A DNA stretch of 64,000 nt from JABCPE02 sp963520375 (GTDB lineage: Bacteria; Bacteroidota; Bacteroidia; Flavobacteriales; Weeksellaceae), in assembly GCA_963520375.1 (NCBI GenBank), contig CAUQQF010000002.1:89087-153086 (forward strand). The letters run 5' to 3'. How positions within the stretch are numbered: the stretch's first letter is position 1; the number at the start of each line of letters is the position of its first letter. The notes below the pieces were generated by a model. The model did no database searches, was not told where the DNA came from, and saw only the letters and a program-made list of their open reading frames with translations. This document shows positions 9,141 to 17,447 of the stretch, in pieces. Made by a program: the position numbers and the translations under genes.

Positions 9141-9953
9141 ATGATTCCTACACAAAAACAAATTGAGCAATTAGTTGCCGACCTTAATGCTACTACGCAA
9201 CAGGAAATGATTCGTATCAAACTATCCTTATCTGATAGTTTAGCCCTTACCGATAGTAAATTCGGTGGTATGCCCTATGTCCCAAAAGGAGGCTCATTAC
9301 CTACAAGTGCTGAAGGCAAACCACTCTTTATGCTGGCACAAATTAACTGTGAACAACTACCCGAAAACAATATCTATCCTAAAAAAGGTCTATTGCAGTT
9401 CTGGATAGCAGATACTGAAGATTATCTATTTGGGCTAGACTTTGACAATCCTTGCAGTAATGATTTTAAGCGAGTACTCTACTACCCTACTATTGGTGAA
9501 GCTTTGTCCATTGATGATTTTATAGAAGATTATGTCTTTGATAATGACAATTTGCCTTTTGATGCTGATTTGCAGTTTGCTTTACATTTTACCAAAGAAA
9601 TTGAAACTTTTTCATTGGACGAAAATTCCGCACAAAAACTTTTTATAGAAAAGTGGAATAAAACCTTTTCAAACAAAATAGAGTATCTATATCAGTTACC
9701 TGATGAAGCTGATTATATTCGTGATTTAGATAGCACAGGGCACAAGATTGGTGGTTATCCTTACTTCACCCAAGATGATCCTCGTAAAAAAAATGACCCT
9801 CATACCCTACTTCTTCTTCAAATAGATTCTGATGAAATAGAAGATGTAGAAATTATATGGGGTGATTGTGGCGTGGCTAACTTCTTTATAAACCCAGAAG
9901 ATTTGGCGAAATGCCAGTTTGATAATGTAATGTATAATTGGGATTGTACTTAA
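9141..9953 (+). CDS. YwqG-like DUF1963 protein
   Basis: 270 residues when started at the ATG at 9141 (MIPTQKQ); a TTG seven codons upstream is possible but less likely. Family features are the early SKFGGMPYVPKG segment, FMLAQINC, GGYPYFTQDDPR, LLLLQIDSD, and the C-terminal WGDCGVANFFI motif near residue 240. DUF1963/YwqG proteins are cytoplasmic and uncharacterised, and are scattered through bacteria often in accessory loci. The gene ends 48 nt before a strong bidirectional terminator separating it from convergent pgk. No function can be given. Confidence 0.8.
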   Translation: MIPTQKQIEQLVADLNATTQQEMIRIKLSLSDSLALTDSKFGGMPYVPKGGSLPTSAEGKPLFMLAQINCEQLPENNIYPKKGLLQFWIADTEDYLFGLDFDNPCSNDFKRVLYYPTIGEALSIDDFIEDYVFDNDNLPFDADLQFALHFTKEIETFSLDENSAQKLFIEKWNKTFSNKIEYLYQLPDEADYIRDLDSTGHKIGGYPYFTQDDPRKKNDPHTLLLLQIDSDEIEDVEIIWGDCGVANFFINPEDLAKCQFDNVMYNWDCT

Positions 9954-10001
9954 TAAATTTTCATGTATATAAAATATTTTACTCAAAAATATTCATAAAA
10001 A

Positions 10002-10036
10002 AAGCGAACCCTAAAATTTAGAGTTCGCTTCTTTTT
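10002..10036. terminator. Bidirectional terminator between YwqG-like gene and pgk
   Basis: Arms AAGCGAAC (10002-10009) and GTTCGCTT (10023-10030) form a stem, extended inward by CTAAA/TTTAG pairs with one mismatch. A T-rich tract follows (CTTTTTAT) and an A-run precedes it, so it can terminate both the + strand gene and convergent pgk. Confidence 0.85.
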
Positions 10037-10046
10037 ATAATTACAA

Positions 10047-11237
10047 TTATTTTTTAATAGCTGATACTCCTGGAAGTTCCAGTCCTTCAAGGCTTTCCAG
10101 CATCGCTCCACCACCTGTGGATACATAAGAAACCTTATCTGCGTAGCCAAATTGCTTCACGAATGCCACACTGTCCCCTCCCCCTACGAGAGAAAACGCA
10201 CCCGCTTTAGTAGCTTCTGCTATACTGTCTCCCAGAGCCTTAGTTCCTTCAGCAAAATTAGACATTTCAAAAACTCCCAAAGGACCATTCCAAAGAATAG
10301 TTTTGGAACTCATAATCACATCTTTATTTATCTTTTGTGACTCGCTTCCTACATCCAGTCCCATCCAGCCGTCTGGAATTTCATTTGCTGCCACTTCTTT
10401 TCTTTCGGCATCATTGTTAAACTCTTTTGCTGCGATAACATCCACAGGAATATATACCTTAACATTCTGATTTTTAGCTTTTTCTAAAATTTCTAAAGCC
10501 AAATCCAGCTTGTCATCTTCCACCAAAGAATTTCCTACATTTCCGCCCTGCGCTTTGATAAAAGTGAAAGCCATTCCTCCACCAATAATCAGATTATCCA
10601 CCACTGGCAGAATGTTTTCTATAATCGTGATTTTAGTGGAAACTTTAGAACCACCAAGTATCGCCGTAATAGGCTTTTCTCCAGAGTGAAGGACTTTATC
10701 TATCGCTTCTAATTCTTTCGCCATAAGCAGCCCGAAAAACTTAGTCTGAGGAAAAAATTCAGCGATAACAGCCGTAGAAGCGTGCGCTCTGTGAGCCGTA
10801 CCAAAGGCGTCATTCACATACGCATCACCTAACTTGGCTAACTTTTCTGCAAATGCTTTGTCTCCTTTTTCTTCCTCGTTATAGAATCTAAGGTTTTCTA
10901 ATAGGAGAATTTCTCCGCTTTTCAGCTCAGAAGCCAGTTTTACAGCTTCTTCACCGATGCAGTCCTCAGCGAACTTCACAGATTTACCCAAAATTTTTTC
11001 TATCTCAGGAAGAATGTGTTTTAGTGAGTATTTATCATTTTTCTCTCCTTTTGGTCGTCCTAAATGCGTCATCAAGATAACCGAACCGCCATCGGAAAGA
11101 ATTTTTTCAATCGTAGGTTTCGCAGCCGTGATTCTGGTATTATCCGTTACCTTTAGGTTTTCATCCTGAGGGACATTGAAGTCTACTCTTACTAAGGCTT
11201 TTTTACCAGAAAAATCAAATTGTTTAATCGTTTTCAT
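10047..11237 (-). CDS. pgk: Phosphoglycerate kinase
   Basis: 396 residues, normal for bacterial PGK, converting 1,3-bisphosphoglycerate and ADP to 3-phosphoglycerate and ATP in glycolysis. Motifs are VRVDFNVP near the N-terminus, THLGRPKG (substrate-binding basic patch), ENLRFYNEEEKGD, NDAFGTAHRAHAST, LGGSKVSTK (nucleotide domain), WNGPLGVFE, and the C-terminal GGGDSVAF and STGGGA loops. It is transcribed alone toward a shared terminator. A Bacteroidota -7 element, TAACTTTG on the minus strand, lies at 11268-11275, about 30 nt before the start codon. Upstream is the DnaA-box-like intergenic region. Confidence 0.97.
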   Translation of the reverse strand: MKTIKQFDFSGKKALVRVDFNVPQDENLKVTDNTRITAAKPTIEKILSDGGSVILMTHLGRPKGEKNDKYSLKHILPEIEKILGKSVKFAEDCIGEEAVKLASELKSGEILLLENLRFYNEEEKGDKAFAEKLAKLGDAYVNDAFGTAHRAHASTAVIAEFFPQTKFFGLLMAKELEAIDKVLHSGEKPITAILGGSKVSTKITIIENILPVVDNLIIGGGMAFTFIKAQGGNVGNSLVEDDKLDLALEILEKAKNQNVKVYIPVDVIAAKEFNNDAERKEVAANEIPDGWMGLDVGSESQKINKDVIMSSKTILWNGPLGVFEMSNFAEGTKALGDSIAEATKAGAFSLVGGGDSVAFVKQFGYADKVSYVSTGGGAMLESLEGLELPGVSAIKK

Positions 11238-11724
11238 ATGTATATATTTTTATTTGATTACTTTCTGCAAAGTTAAATTATAAATTCGTCCAATAAAAAT
11301 TTTAGCCGACAAAAAATTCCCCAATCACCACACTATTACAATATTCATTTTTTCTATTTAATTTAAAAAAGATATATGATGTATATTGTTATAGAGCTGG
11401 GTTTAGTGGATAAATTTTTTATGAAAGTTTAGCACAAATATTTTAGCTGAAATTCATAGATAATTCACATCATAAAGCATTGATTCTAAATTTATAAAAT
11501 ACCTTATCAACATTCGTGAATAAGTCTGAAATAAAGACAATGTGTCAAAGTGTAATGTGAATAAACCTATTCAAAAACAAATGTTTTTATTTGAAAATAA
11601 TTCTTGACTTGTGGGAAAATTTTTCTCATTAGAATTTTATTTCGGATTTCAAAATATTTTTTCTTGGAAGTTTTCCACATGGAATAAAGGTAGTTTTTCC
11701 TCATTAGCCACAGACATTGTTAAT
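11238..11724. other. AT-rich non-coding region with DnaA-box-like cluster; candidate replication-origin element
   Basis: The only gap over 300 nt in the window; no ORF, tRNA or known riboswitch is evident. It contains many 9-mers within one mismatch of the DnaA box TTATCCACA/TTATNCACA: 11405-11413 (minus), 11461-11469 (plus, TAATTCACA), 11504-11512 (plus, TTATCAACA), 11515-11523 (minus), 11556-11564 (minus, exact TTATTCACA), 11610-11618 (minus), 11671-11679 (plus, TTTTCCACA) and 11704-11712 (plus, TTAGCCACA). A very AT-rich stretch at 11341-11400 could be an unwinding element. The pgk promoter occupies the left edge. Against an origin: dnaA is not nearby and flanking genes are not arranged divergently away from it. 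Treat as a hypothesis. Confidence 0.4.
11268..11275 (-). promoter_or_regulatory. -7 element of pgk promoter
   Basis: Minus-strand TAACTTTG matches the Bacteroidota primary-sigma -7 consensus TAnnTTTG. No good -33 TTTG is spaced at 19-21 nt; a TTG is closer than usual. Predicted transcript leader about 25 nt. Confidence 0.5.
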
Positions 11725-11761
11725 AAAAAAATCAGATTCAGTTTTTGAGGCTGAACCTGAT
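11725..11761 (-). terminator. Terminator of lipoprotein gene 11787-12494
   Basis: Inverted repeat ATCAGATTCAG (11731-11741) and CTGAACCTGAT (11751-11761), with one internal mismatch. On the minus strand it is followed by a six-T run (11725-11730). It ends transcription before the DnaA-box-like region. Confidence 0.8.
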
Positions 11762-11786
11762 GAAAAGTACCTATTTAGCTTGGTTT

Positions 11787-12494
11787 TTATTTCGTAGTAA
11801 TTGTTATAAAAGAATCATCATTTTTGAATTTAAATTCTTTTTTCCTTACATCATCTATATTAAACTTTATTTCTACCGTGTTGTTATTTACTTTTCTTAC
11901 TAAATCATGTTTTCCTTCTATTTTCTTTATTTCCGAATTGAAATGGAAAGTTACCTGATAGTCTTTAGTAAATATCATCCAATCTAAATCAGATTCTTTA
12001 TCTTTATTTTTTTTGATGAGTATATCATTTAATACAGAAGTGTTTATTTTCAGGGTTTTTCCGTCCCATTCATTTCTGGAGAACAAAACAAGAATTGGTA
12101 AGGATTTTTCCTCTTTTTTATTGAACATAATGGACAATTCTTTATTAGTCAGTTTATCAGTTTTAAAGGAAATATCTGTCAAATCATCCTTATCATAGCT
12201 GCCTTTTACATATATTTTTTTCATTACTGCTATGGTGTCTGGAGCGGTGATTCTTTCTTTTTTATCCTTTTTTAGGTTCATTTCATATAGGCTGGTCCAT
12301 TCTTTTGGGAGGTCATCTTTATCTTTCTTACCCTTCTTATTTTCATCTTTAAAGATTTTTGCTGCTTCTTTCCCATCGATGTCCATCACTATACTCTGTG
12401 TTTTATCTTTGTGCAGGGTAATATCAGCGGTTACATTACACGAAACCAAGGTCATCGCTAGACCTATCATCCAAAAATAAATCTTATTTTTCAT
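11787..12494 (-). CDS. Putative lipoprotein of unknown function
   Basis: 235 residues with a lipoprotein signal peptide ending in the lipobox LVSC (C19). The mature part is highly charged, with lysine-rich stretches near residues 50-65 and 90-100, and a series of beta-strand-like segments. The pattern ADITLHKDKTQSIVMDID near the start resembles proteins in which the N-terminal strand follows directly from the lipidated Cys. The C-terminus is FITITTK. I do not recognise a named domain. It is transcribed alone, with a clear terminator downstream and about 75 nt separating it from the SOD gene upstream. Probably periplasm-facing or outer-membrane anchored. Confidence 0.7.
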   Translation of the reverse strand: MKNKIYFWMIGLAMTLVSCNVTADITLHKDKTQSIVMDIDGKEAAKIFKDENKKGKKDKDDLPKEWTSLYEMNLKKDKKERITAPDTIAVMKKIYVKGSYDKDDLTDISFKTDKLTNKELSIMFNKKEEKSLPILVLFSRNEWDGKTLKINTSVLNDILIKKNKDKESDLDWMIFTKDYQVTFHFNSEIKKIEGKHDLVRKVNNNTVEIKFNIDDVRKKEFKFKNDDSFITITTK

Positions 12495-12570
12495 TACAAT
12501 AAATTTTTGTTTAAATTTAATAAAAAAAATGGAACAAATTCATATAAAATTCATCACAATTTTTTCTTTC

Positions 12571-13164
12571 TTATTTGTTGTAAAGTTCCTCTACTTTGTC
12601 CCAGTTAATAACTTCAAAAAATGCACTGATGTAGTCTGGTCTTCTGTTTTGGTAATTTAGATAATATGCATGTTCCCAGACATCTATTCCTAGAATAGGC
12701 GTTCCCGAGCAGCCAGCATTCGGCATCAGTGGGTTATCCTGATTCGGAGTGGAACAGATTTCTACTTCGCCGTTATCTTTCTTACACAGCCAAGCCCATC
12801 CAGAACCGAATCTTGTCTTAGCAGCCTCTGAAAAATCAGCCTTGAATTTCTCAAAACCGCCATAGTTTTCTATCGCTTTTTTCACATTTCCCACAGGTTC
12901 TTTAGCTCCATTGGGAGTTAGAATTTCCCAGAAAAGAGAGTGGTTGTAGTGTCCTCCTCCATTGTTTCTCAGCGCGGGTGCTTCTGCTGCCTTACAGATT
13001 TCTTCTATGCTTTTCCCTTCTAGGTTGGTTCCCTCTATGGCTTTATTAAGATTATCTATATACGCCTGATGATGCTTCGTATGGTGGATTTCCATAGTTT
13101 GGGCATCTATTATAGGTTCTAGTGCATTGTATGCATAATCTAGTTTAGGTAAGTTAAATGACAT
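12571..13164 (-). CDS. sodA: Superoxide dismutase, Mn-type signature
   Basis: 197-residue Fe/Mn superoxide dismutase, converting superoxide to O2 and H2O2. Predicted metal ligands are H27, H75 (in NHSLFW), D161 and H165 (in DVWEH). Two specificity markers point to manganese: GGGHYNH where iron enzymes have AAQxWNH, and STPNQDNPLM with the active-site Gln at 142 where iron enzymes have a small residue. Cambialistic activity cannot be excluded from sequence. There is no signal peptide, so it is cytoplasmic. A -7 element (minus-strand TACTTTTG at 13190-13197) and a TTG 22 nt further upstream form a plausible promoter. Confidence 0.95.
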   Translation of the reverse strand: MSFNLPKLDYAYNALEPIIDAQTMEIHHTKHHQAYIDNLNKAIEGTNLEGKSIEEICKAAEAPALRNNGGGHYNHSLFWEILTPNGAKEPVGNVKKAIENYGGFEKFKADFSEAAKTRFGSGWAWLCKKDNGEVEICSTPNQDNPLMPNAGCSGTPILGIDVWEHAYYLNYQNRRPDYISAFFEVINWDKVEELYNK

Positions 13165-13189
13165 AATATATTCTATTTAAAAATTCCGC

Positions 13190-13222
13190 CAAAAGTAAAT
13201 AAAAATCAAATATTATAATCAA
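13190..13222 (-). promoter_or_regulatory. Promoter of sodA
   Basis: Minus-strand TACTTTTG (13190-13197) fits TAnnTTTG. A TTG (CAA on plus at 13220-13222) lies 22 nt upstream, slightly longer than the usual 19-21. Confidence 0.45.
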
Positions 13223-13286
13223 TTTTCCTAAGAGATTTTATCAATCATTGAAATATATTAATTAACTTTGAAAAAAAATATAAATT

Positions 13287-14951
13287 ATGAAACAGTTTTT
13301 AATGTGTACAAGTATTGTATGTCTTGCGTTATTTGGAAATTCTTGTAGACAAGAATTAGAGGATTTAAAACAACAAAAAAATGTGTCCGTACAAGTCAAA
13401 GATGGAACAGTTGTAAATGGTAGATTGTATTTTTCAAGTATTGAATCATTACAAAATGCCTATGATGAGATTAAGGATGAGGAGGATGAAATTATTGCAA
13501 ATTATTTAAAAGACAAAGATTTTATGTCTTTAAGACCTATTATTACAGAAGAAAATGAAAAATTGATGGTGAATCAAATGAGTGAAAGACTAAATTCGTT
13601 AAAATCAGAAAAAATAATAATATCCAATAATTTAACACTAGAAGATATTGAAGATGATTTAGACGATTTGGAGGAAATAATAGGAGATGATGTTTATTCT
13701 GCATTTTTGAATAGTGATGCGGAGATACAAGTAGCAAACAAAATATACAAGTATACAGATGTTGGTTTATTTATTGTTAAAGATGATAAATATTCAGAGT
13801 TACAAAATTATCTAAAAGTTAATAATATTTCTGATAACTTACTATTGCCTACTAATACCAGTATTAAGGAAAATTTTGTATTATCAAATGCAAATACGAA
13901 TGGAGTGAAGCAAATAGATGCAAATATTGAATATTTTATTGAGAATCCAGAATTTTATAGTCCAGGAACAGTTGCAAAAGATTTTATTATAGAAGAACCT
14001 GAAAATTCAAAATTGCCAGTAAAAGGAGGAGCTGATATTTATAATGATGAAGTGTATAAATTTGTTGAAAGTTTACAATCCTGTAAACCTAGAAAAGGTT
14101 TATTTGGAGATCTTTTTGGACAGAATAATGTTTGTATTGATCAATATGAAAAAAGAAGAAGAGTAAAGGTAAAAGCATTCAATTATAATTATTATTTAGT
14201 ATATCATTTAGGTGTAAAAGTAAAACATCAGTATAGAGGATGGACAGGAGGATGGAGAAAAGAAACAGCAGATGAAATAAGAATAGGGGTAACATCAGCA
14301 ATTTTCATATATGATTATGGACAATATTTTAGAACTACACCACCAAATAATAGAAAAACAACAATATACAATAATAATTCGAGACTAGTTTTTGATGCCA
14401 ATGTAAGATGGGAACCTGGTTTTTATCCACATAGTTATTCTATTACTAGTTATGATATAAAAAATTATCCTAAAATTATAAAAGATGATATTTATATAGA
14501 AGATATATTAGGTAGAAATTTTTATTCTGATAATGCTATTCTTGATAAAGCAATATATAATGCTATGAAAGCAGGAAATAGTCACTTAACAAGTCAGTAC
14601 TTAAACCAAAAGTTTTGGAAAGAATCTATTAATTATTTAGGACAAACATGGATAAAATTAGGTAGAAAAGTCCCTGATAATAATATTACTTACTCCTTAT
14701 GTATTCCTGAATTAGGAAAATTATGTATACATAAAGCATTTTATAGAAATAATTATAATTCAGCAAAAGTAGAAAAAACTTTTGATTGGGGATTTAATGT
14801 AGGAATTAATATAAATCCAGAAGGTAGTATCTCTCCAGAAATATCAGGTGGAAGCATGAAAAAACCACAAGATTTTAAAGTAAATCTTTATGGAATAGTT
14901 AAAAAGAATGGCAAATGGCATGGTATTAAGATGAATACATTTAAACTATGA
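13287..14951 (+). CDS. Large AT-rich lipoprotein, unknown function
   Basis: 554 residues. The signal peptide ends in the lipobox GNSC (C20). An acidic, coiled-coil-prone region follows (about residues 55-150, rich in DE and leucine: DEIKDEEDEI, LEDIEDDLDDLEEI), and then a C-terminal beta-rich domain with many Tyr, Asn and Trp (HQYRGWTGGWRKET). Large uncharacterised lipoproteins of this general plan, starting with an FSSxESLxxAYDEI-like segment, occur in flavobacteria, but I cannot name a family. Codon use is markedly more AT-rich than in the flanking housekeeping genes. It overlaps the next gene by ATGA (14948-14951), so the pair is translationally coupled. A -7 element TAACTTTG lies at 13263-13270. 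Confidence 0.75.
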   Translation: MKQFLMCTSIVCLALFGNSCRQELEDLKQQKNVSVQVKDGTVVNGRLYFSSIESLQNAYDEIKDEEDEIIANYLKDKDFMSLRPIITEENEKLMVNQMSERLNSLKSEKIIISNNLTLEDIEDDLDDLEEIIGDDVYSAFLNSDAEIQVANKIYKYTDVGLFIVKDDKYSELQNYLKVNNISDNLLLPTNTSIKENFVLSNANTNGVKQIDANIEYFIENPEFYSPGTVAKDFIIEEPENSKLPVKGGADIYNDEVYKFVESLQSCKPRKGLFGDLFGQNNVCIDQYEKRRRVKVKAFNYNYYLVYHLGVKVKHQYRGWTGGWRKETADEIRIGVTSAIFIYDYGQYFRTTPPNNRKTTIYNNNSRLVFDANVRWEPGFYPHSYSITSYDIKNYPKIIKDDIYIEDILGRNFYSDNAILDKAIYNAMKAGNSHLTSQYLNQKFWKESINYLGQTWIKLGRKVPDNNITYSLCIPELGKLCIHKAFYRNNYNSAKVEKTFDWGFNVGININPEGSISPEISGGSMKKPQDFKVNLYGIVKKNGKWHGIKMNTFKL

Positions 14952-15430
14952 AAAAATTTTTTTTTATAATGTTTCCTGTTCTGTTGTTTTCGCAAAAGAA
15001 TGTAGAAAAGTCTGTAACCAATTTACAAGTAGGATTAGGAATTTGGGTAAATAATGAATTAAAATTAGTAAATAAAATAGTAATTCGTTCAGAAATTGGC
15101 TTAGAACCTACTTGGTTTGTAGGAGATGGAATTGGGTGGCATCCTAATTTTAGGTTAGAACCAAAATATTATTATAATATAGATAAAAGAGCATCTAAAA
15201 ATAAGAAAATAAGTAAAAATTCGGGAAGTTTTTGCGGCATAGCTTTAAATTATAGACCAGTAAGTAATGTTTCTGTAGAAAGCTATTCTATTGTTCCAAA
15301 ATGGGGAATTAGAAGAGTAAACAATCATTTTAATTATGAACTAGGATTAGGATTAGGATATAGAAAAGAAATCAAATATGGTAGCTTTTTAGAAATAGAT
15401 CTACATTTAAGAATAGGATATACTTTCTAA
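14948..15430 (+). CDS. Small predicted outer-membrane barrel-like protein
   Basis: 160 residues. A short signal peptide (FFFIMFPVLLFSQ) is followed by a sequence of alternating polar and hydrophobic strands (LQVGLGIWV, VIRSEIGLEP, FRLEPKYYYNI, CGIALNYRP, YELGLGLGY) and the C-terminus DLHLRIGYTF. A terminal aromatic residue after an alternating strand is typical of outer-membrane beta-barrels, and the length suits an 8-strand barrel. Function unknown. Translation is coupled to the preceding large lipoprotein by the ATGA overlap, so the two may form an outer-membrane lipoprotein plus barrel pair (inference). Confidence 0.7.
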   Translation: MKKFFFIMFPVLLFSQKNVEKSVTNLQVGLGIWVNNELKLVNKIVIRSEIGLEPTWFVGDGIGWHPNFRLEPKYYYNIDKRASKNKKISKNSGSFCGIALNYRPVSNVSVESYSIVPKWGIRRVNNHFNYELGLGLGYRKEIKYGSFLEIDLHLRIGYTF

Positions 15431-15469
15431 CAATTGTCTTATTAATACATTTATTTTAAATTTAAAAAA

Positions 15470-15853
15470 ATGATGAAAAAGAAATTATTTTATGGTGTTT
15501 TTCTATTGATGATTTTATTTTCTTGTGAAAGAATTATAGATAACTATTGGAAGGAACAGGAAAGAAAAAACTATACTTCGCCCTATATGGGAACATGGAC
15601 AGGAACTTACACAGGAGATGAAAGAGGGACTTTCACTCTGGAAGTATCAAAAAGCGGCTATATGAAGAGAGTAACAAGGACTTCGGGAACTTTTTATGAA
15701 GAACAAAGCATGGGCTGTGTGCTGCATGATGGAACATTGCAGCAGGTGTATTCAGGAGATTCTAAATTTATGATTCAAGGAAGTCTGCGCTTCGGTAAAG
15801 GCGAGTGGAAAAAAGAGGGACAAAGAGGAACTTGGGTAGCCACGAGAAGATAA
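15470..15853 (+). CDS. Small putative lipoprotein
   Basis: 127 residues with a lipobox LFSC (C19 if started at 15470; the ATG at 15473 is equally possible). The mature region contains GTWTGTYTGDERGTFTLEV and later GTWVATRR, a strand pattern seen in small calycin/lipocalin-like or META-like lipoproteins that start with a GxWxGxY strand. I do not assign a family. It lies 39 nt after the barrel-like protein and could belong to the same transcript, but its base composition is closer to the chromosomal average than the two genes upstream. Confidence 0.65.
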   Translation: MMKKKLFYGVFLLMILFSCERIIDNYWKEQERKNYTSPYMGTWTGTYTGDERGTFTLEVSKSGYMKRVTRTSGTFYEEQSMGCVLHDGTLQQVYSGDSKFMIQGSLRFGKGEWKKEGQRGTWVATRR

Positions 15854-15894
15854 TTTTTTTAAATAAAATTATATTTATATGAAAAATTAGTCAA

Positions 15895-17403
15895 ATGAAA
15901 AAAACAGCAATAGGAATTATGGCAGTGGCTGCTTCTATGATGCACGCCCAGTCCAAAGAGTATTCTCTGAATTTTGATTCAGAAAAATACACCATAAAAA
16001 CGGCTCAGGTAGCAGGAAAAGAAATTTCTTTCAGAGCTTACGAAGATGTAGTCTATGTCAGCCATCCTGTGGATGTACGATATCAGAGTATGAACATTTA
16101 TATCCCTGTGGAATACTACGAGGGAAAAAACATCAGAAAGTATAATGCTGATACAGCGCCTATTTTCCTCCCAAATGATGTAGGTAGATATATGTCCTCA
16201 CAAGCAGGAGAGCCAATAAAAGACCGAAGAACAGGCAAGGACAATGCTATCCTTGTCGCCCTGTCCAAAGGCTATGTAGTGGCATCTCCAGGAGCAAGAG
16301 GGCGTAAACTTACTAATGATAAAGCACAATACATTGGCAAAGCTCCTGCTGCGATAGTAGATTTGAAGGCGGCGGTGAGGTATCTTAGATTTAATGATAA
16401 AATAATGCCGGGTAATGCCGAAAAAATCATTTCTAATGGGACAAGCGCAGGCGGAGCCCTTTCTGCGCTTTTGGGAGCGAGTGGAAATCAGAAAATTTAT
16501 CATTCTTACTTGAATGAATTAGGCGCTGCTGCTGCGAGAGATGATATTTTTGCGGTCTCTGCCTATTGCCCAATTATCAATCTTGACAATGCTGATGCAG
16601 CCTACGAATGGCAGTATGGACATGTGAAGGATTATAAGGTAATAAATCTTGTCCATCCTGGTTATATTGAGATATTCACAGAAACCTTGACTGAGGAACA
16701 AATCGCTGTTCAGCCCAAACTGGCTGCTATGTTTCCTAAATATGTGAATTCCTTAAAACTAAAAGATGAAAACGGAAAAACATTAATGCTCAATGAAAAC
16801 GGAGAAGGAACATTCAAAGAATATGTGAAAAAATTTGTGATAAATTCAGCTAATAAAGCCATCTCGGAAGGAAATGATTTGAGTAAATATTCTTGGCTTG
16901 AGTTTAAAAATAAAAAAGTAGTAGGGCTGGATTTTAAAACTTATTCCAAAGAATATCTTCGTAGAAGTAAATCCGCTCCTGCGTTTGATGCCTTGGATTT
17001 ATCCGCTGGAGAAAACAATTTATTTGGAGATTTAACGGTTGATAATAAACATTTTACAAAATTTTCTTTTGATAATAATACAGCCAAGTTTTTCATAACA
17101 GAATATCCTGTCGAAGGTGGAGCCAGAACATATGAATATACAAAAGCCGAAATGGCAGATGTGGATATCGTAAAAATGATGAATCTGATGAATTTCGTTA
17201 AAAACACCTCCACCCAAAACTGGAGAATAAGACACGGCGCCAAAGATGCAGATACTTCCCTTGCGATTTCTACAATTCTAGCGACTACTCTTAAAAATAA
17301 TAAGAAGGCTGTAGATTTTGCTATGCCTTGGGACATAGTACACAGAGGCGACTATGATTTGGAAGAACTTTTCGAATGGATGGACAAAATCTCAACAAAA
17401 TAA
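15895..17403 (+). CDS. Secreted subtype B tannase-like alpha/beta-hydrolase
   Basis: 502 residues with an N-terminal signal peptide ending MMHAQ. The nucleophile elbow is GTSAGGALS with S184, as in tannases of the Lactobacillus plantarum TanLp1 type (subtype B). The remaining triad is visible as GAKDADTSLAI (Asp) and WDIVHRGDYD (His), both in the positions expected for that family. Such enzymes cleave galloyl esters of tannins, and related ones act on other phenolic or short-chain esters. The actual substrate here is not predictable. The SPGARGR segment near 131 is the probable oxyanion side. The gene ends at a strong terminator shared with convergent rho. Confidence 0.82.
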   Translation: MKKTAIGIMAVAASMMHAQSKEYSLNFDSEKYTIKTAQVAGKEISFRAYEDVVYVSHPVDVRYQSMNIYIPVEYYEGKNIRKYNADTAPIFLPNDVGRYMSSQAGEPIKDRRTGKDNAILVALSKGYVVASPGARGRKLTNDKAQYIGKAPAAIVDLKAAVRYLRFNDKIMPGNAEKIISNGTSAGGALSALLGASGNQKIYHSYLNELGAAAARDDIFAVSAYCPIINLDNADAAYEWQYGHVKDYKVINLVHPGYIEIFTETLTEEQIAVQPKLAAMFPKYVNSLKLKDENGKTLMLNENGEGTFKEYVKKFVINSANKAISEGNDLSKYSWLEFKNKKVVGLDFKTYSKEYLRRSKSAPAFDALDLSAGENNLFGDLTVDNKHFTKFSFDNNTAKFFITEYPVEGGARTYEYTKAEMADVDIVKMMNLMNFVKNTSTQNWRIRHGAKDADTSLAISTILATTLKNNKKAVDFAMPWDIVHRGDYDLEELFEWMDKISTK

Positions 17404-17420
17404 AACTCCTAAAAACGAAA

Positions 17421-17447
17421 AACCTCGGAATTTCCGAGGTTTTTTTA
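17421..17447. terminator. Bidirectional terminator between esterase gene and rho
   Basis: Perfect stem AACCTCGGAA / TTCCGAGGTT (17421-17441) followed by a T7 run and preceded by an A-rich tract. The rho stop codon lies at the edge of the T-run, so the hairpin serves both convergent genes. Confidence 0.9.

Noticed and set aside
13191..13286. Possible DnaA boxes or riboswitch between sodA and the large lipoprotein
   Set aside because: Only promoter-like elements are visible; no box cluster and no conserved RNA structure recognised.
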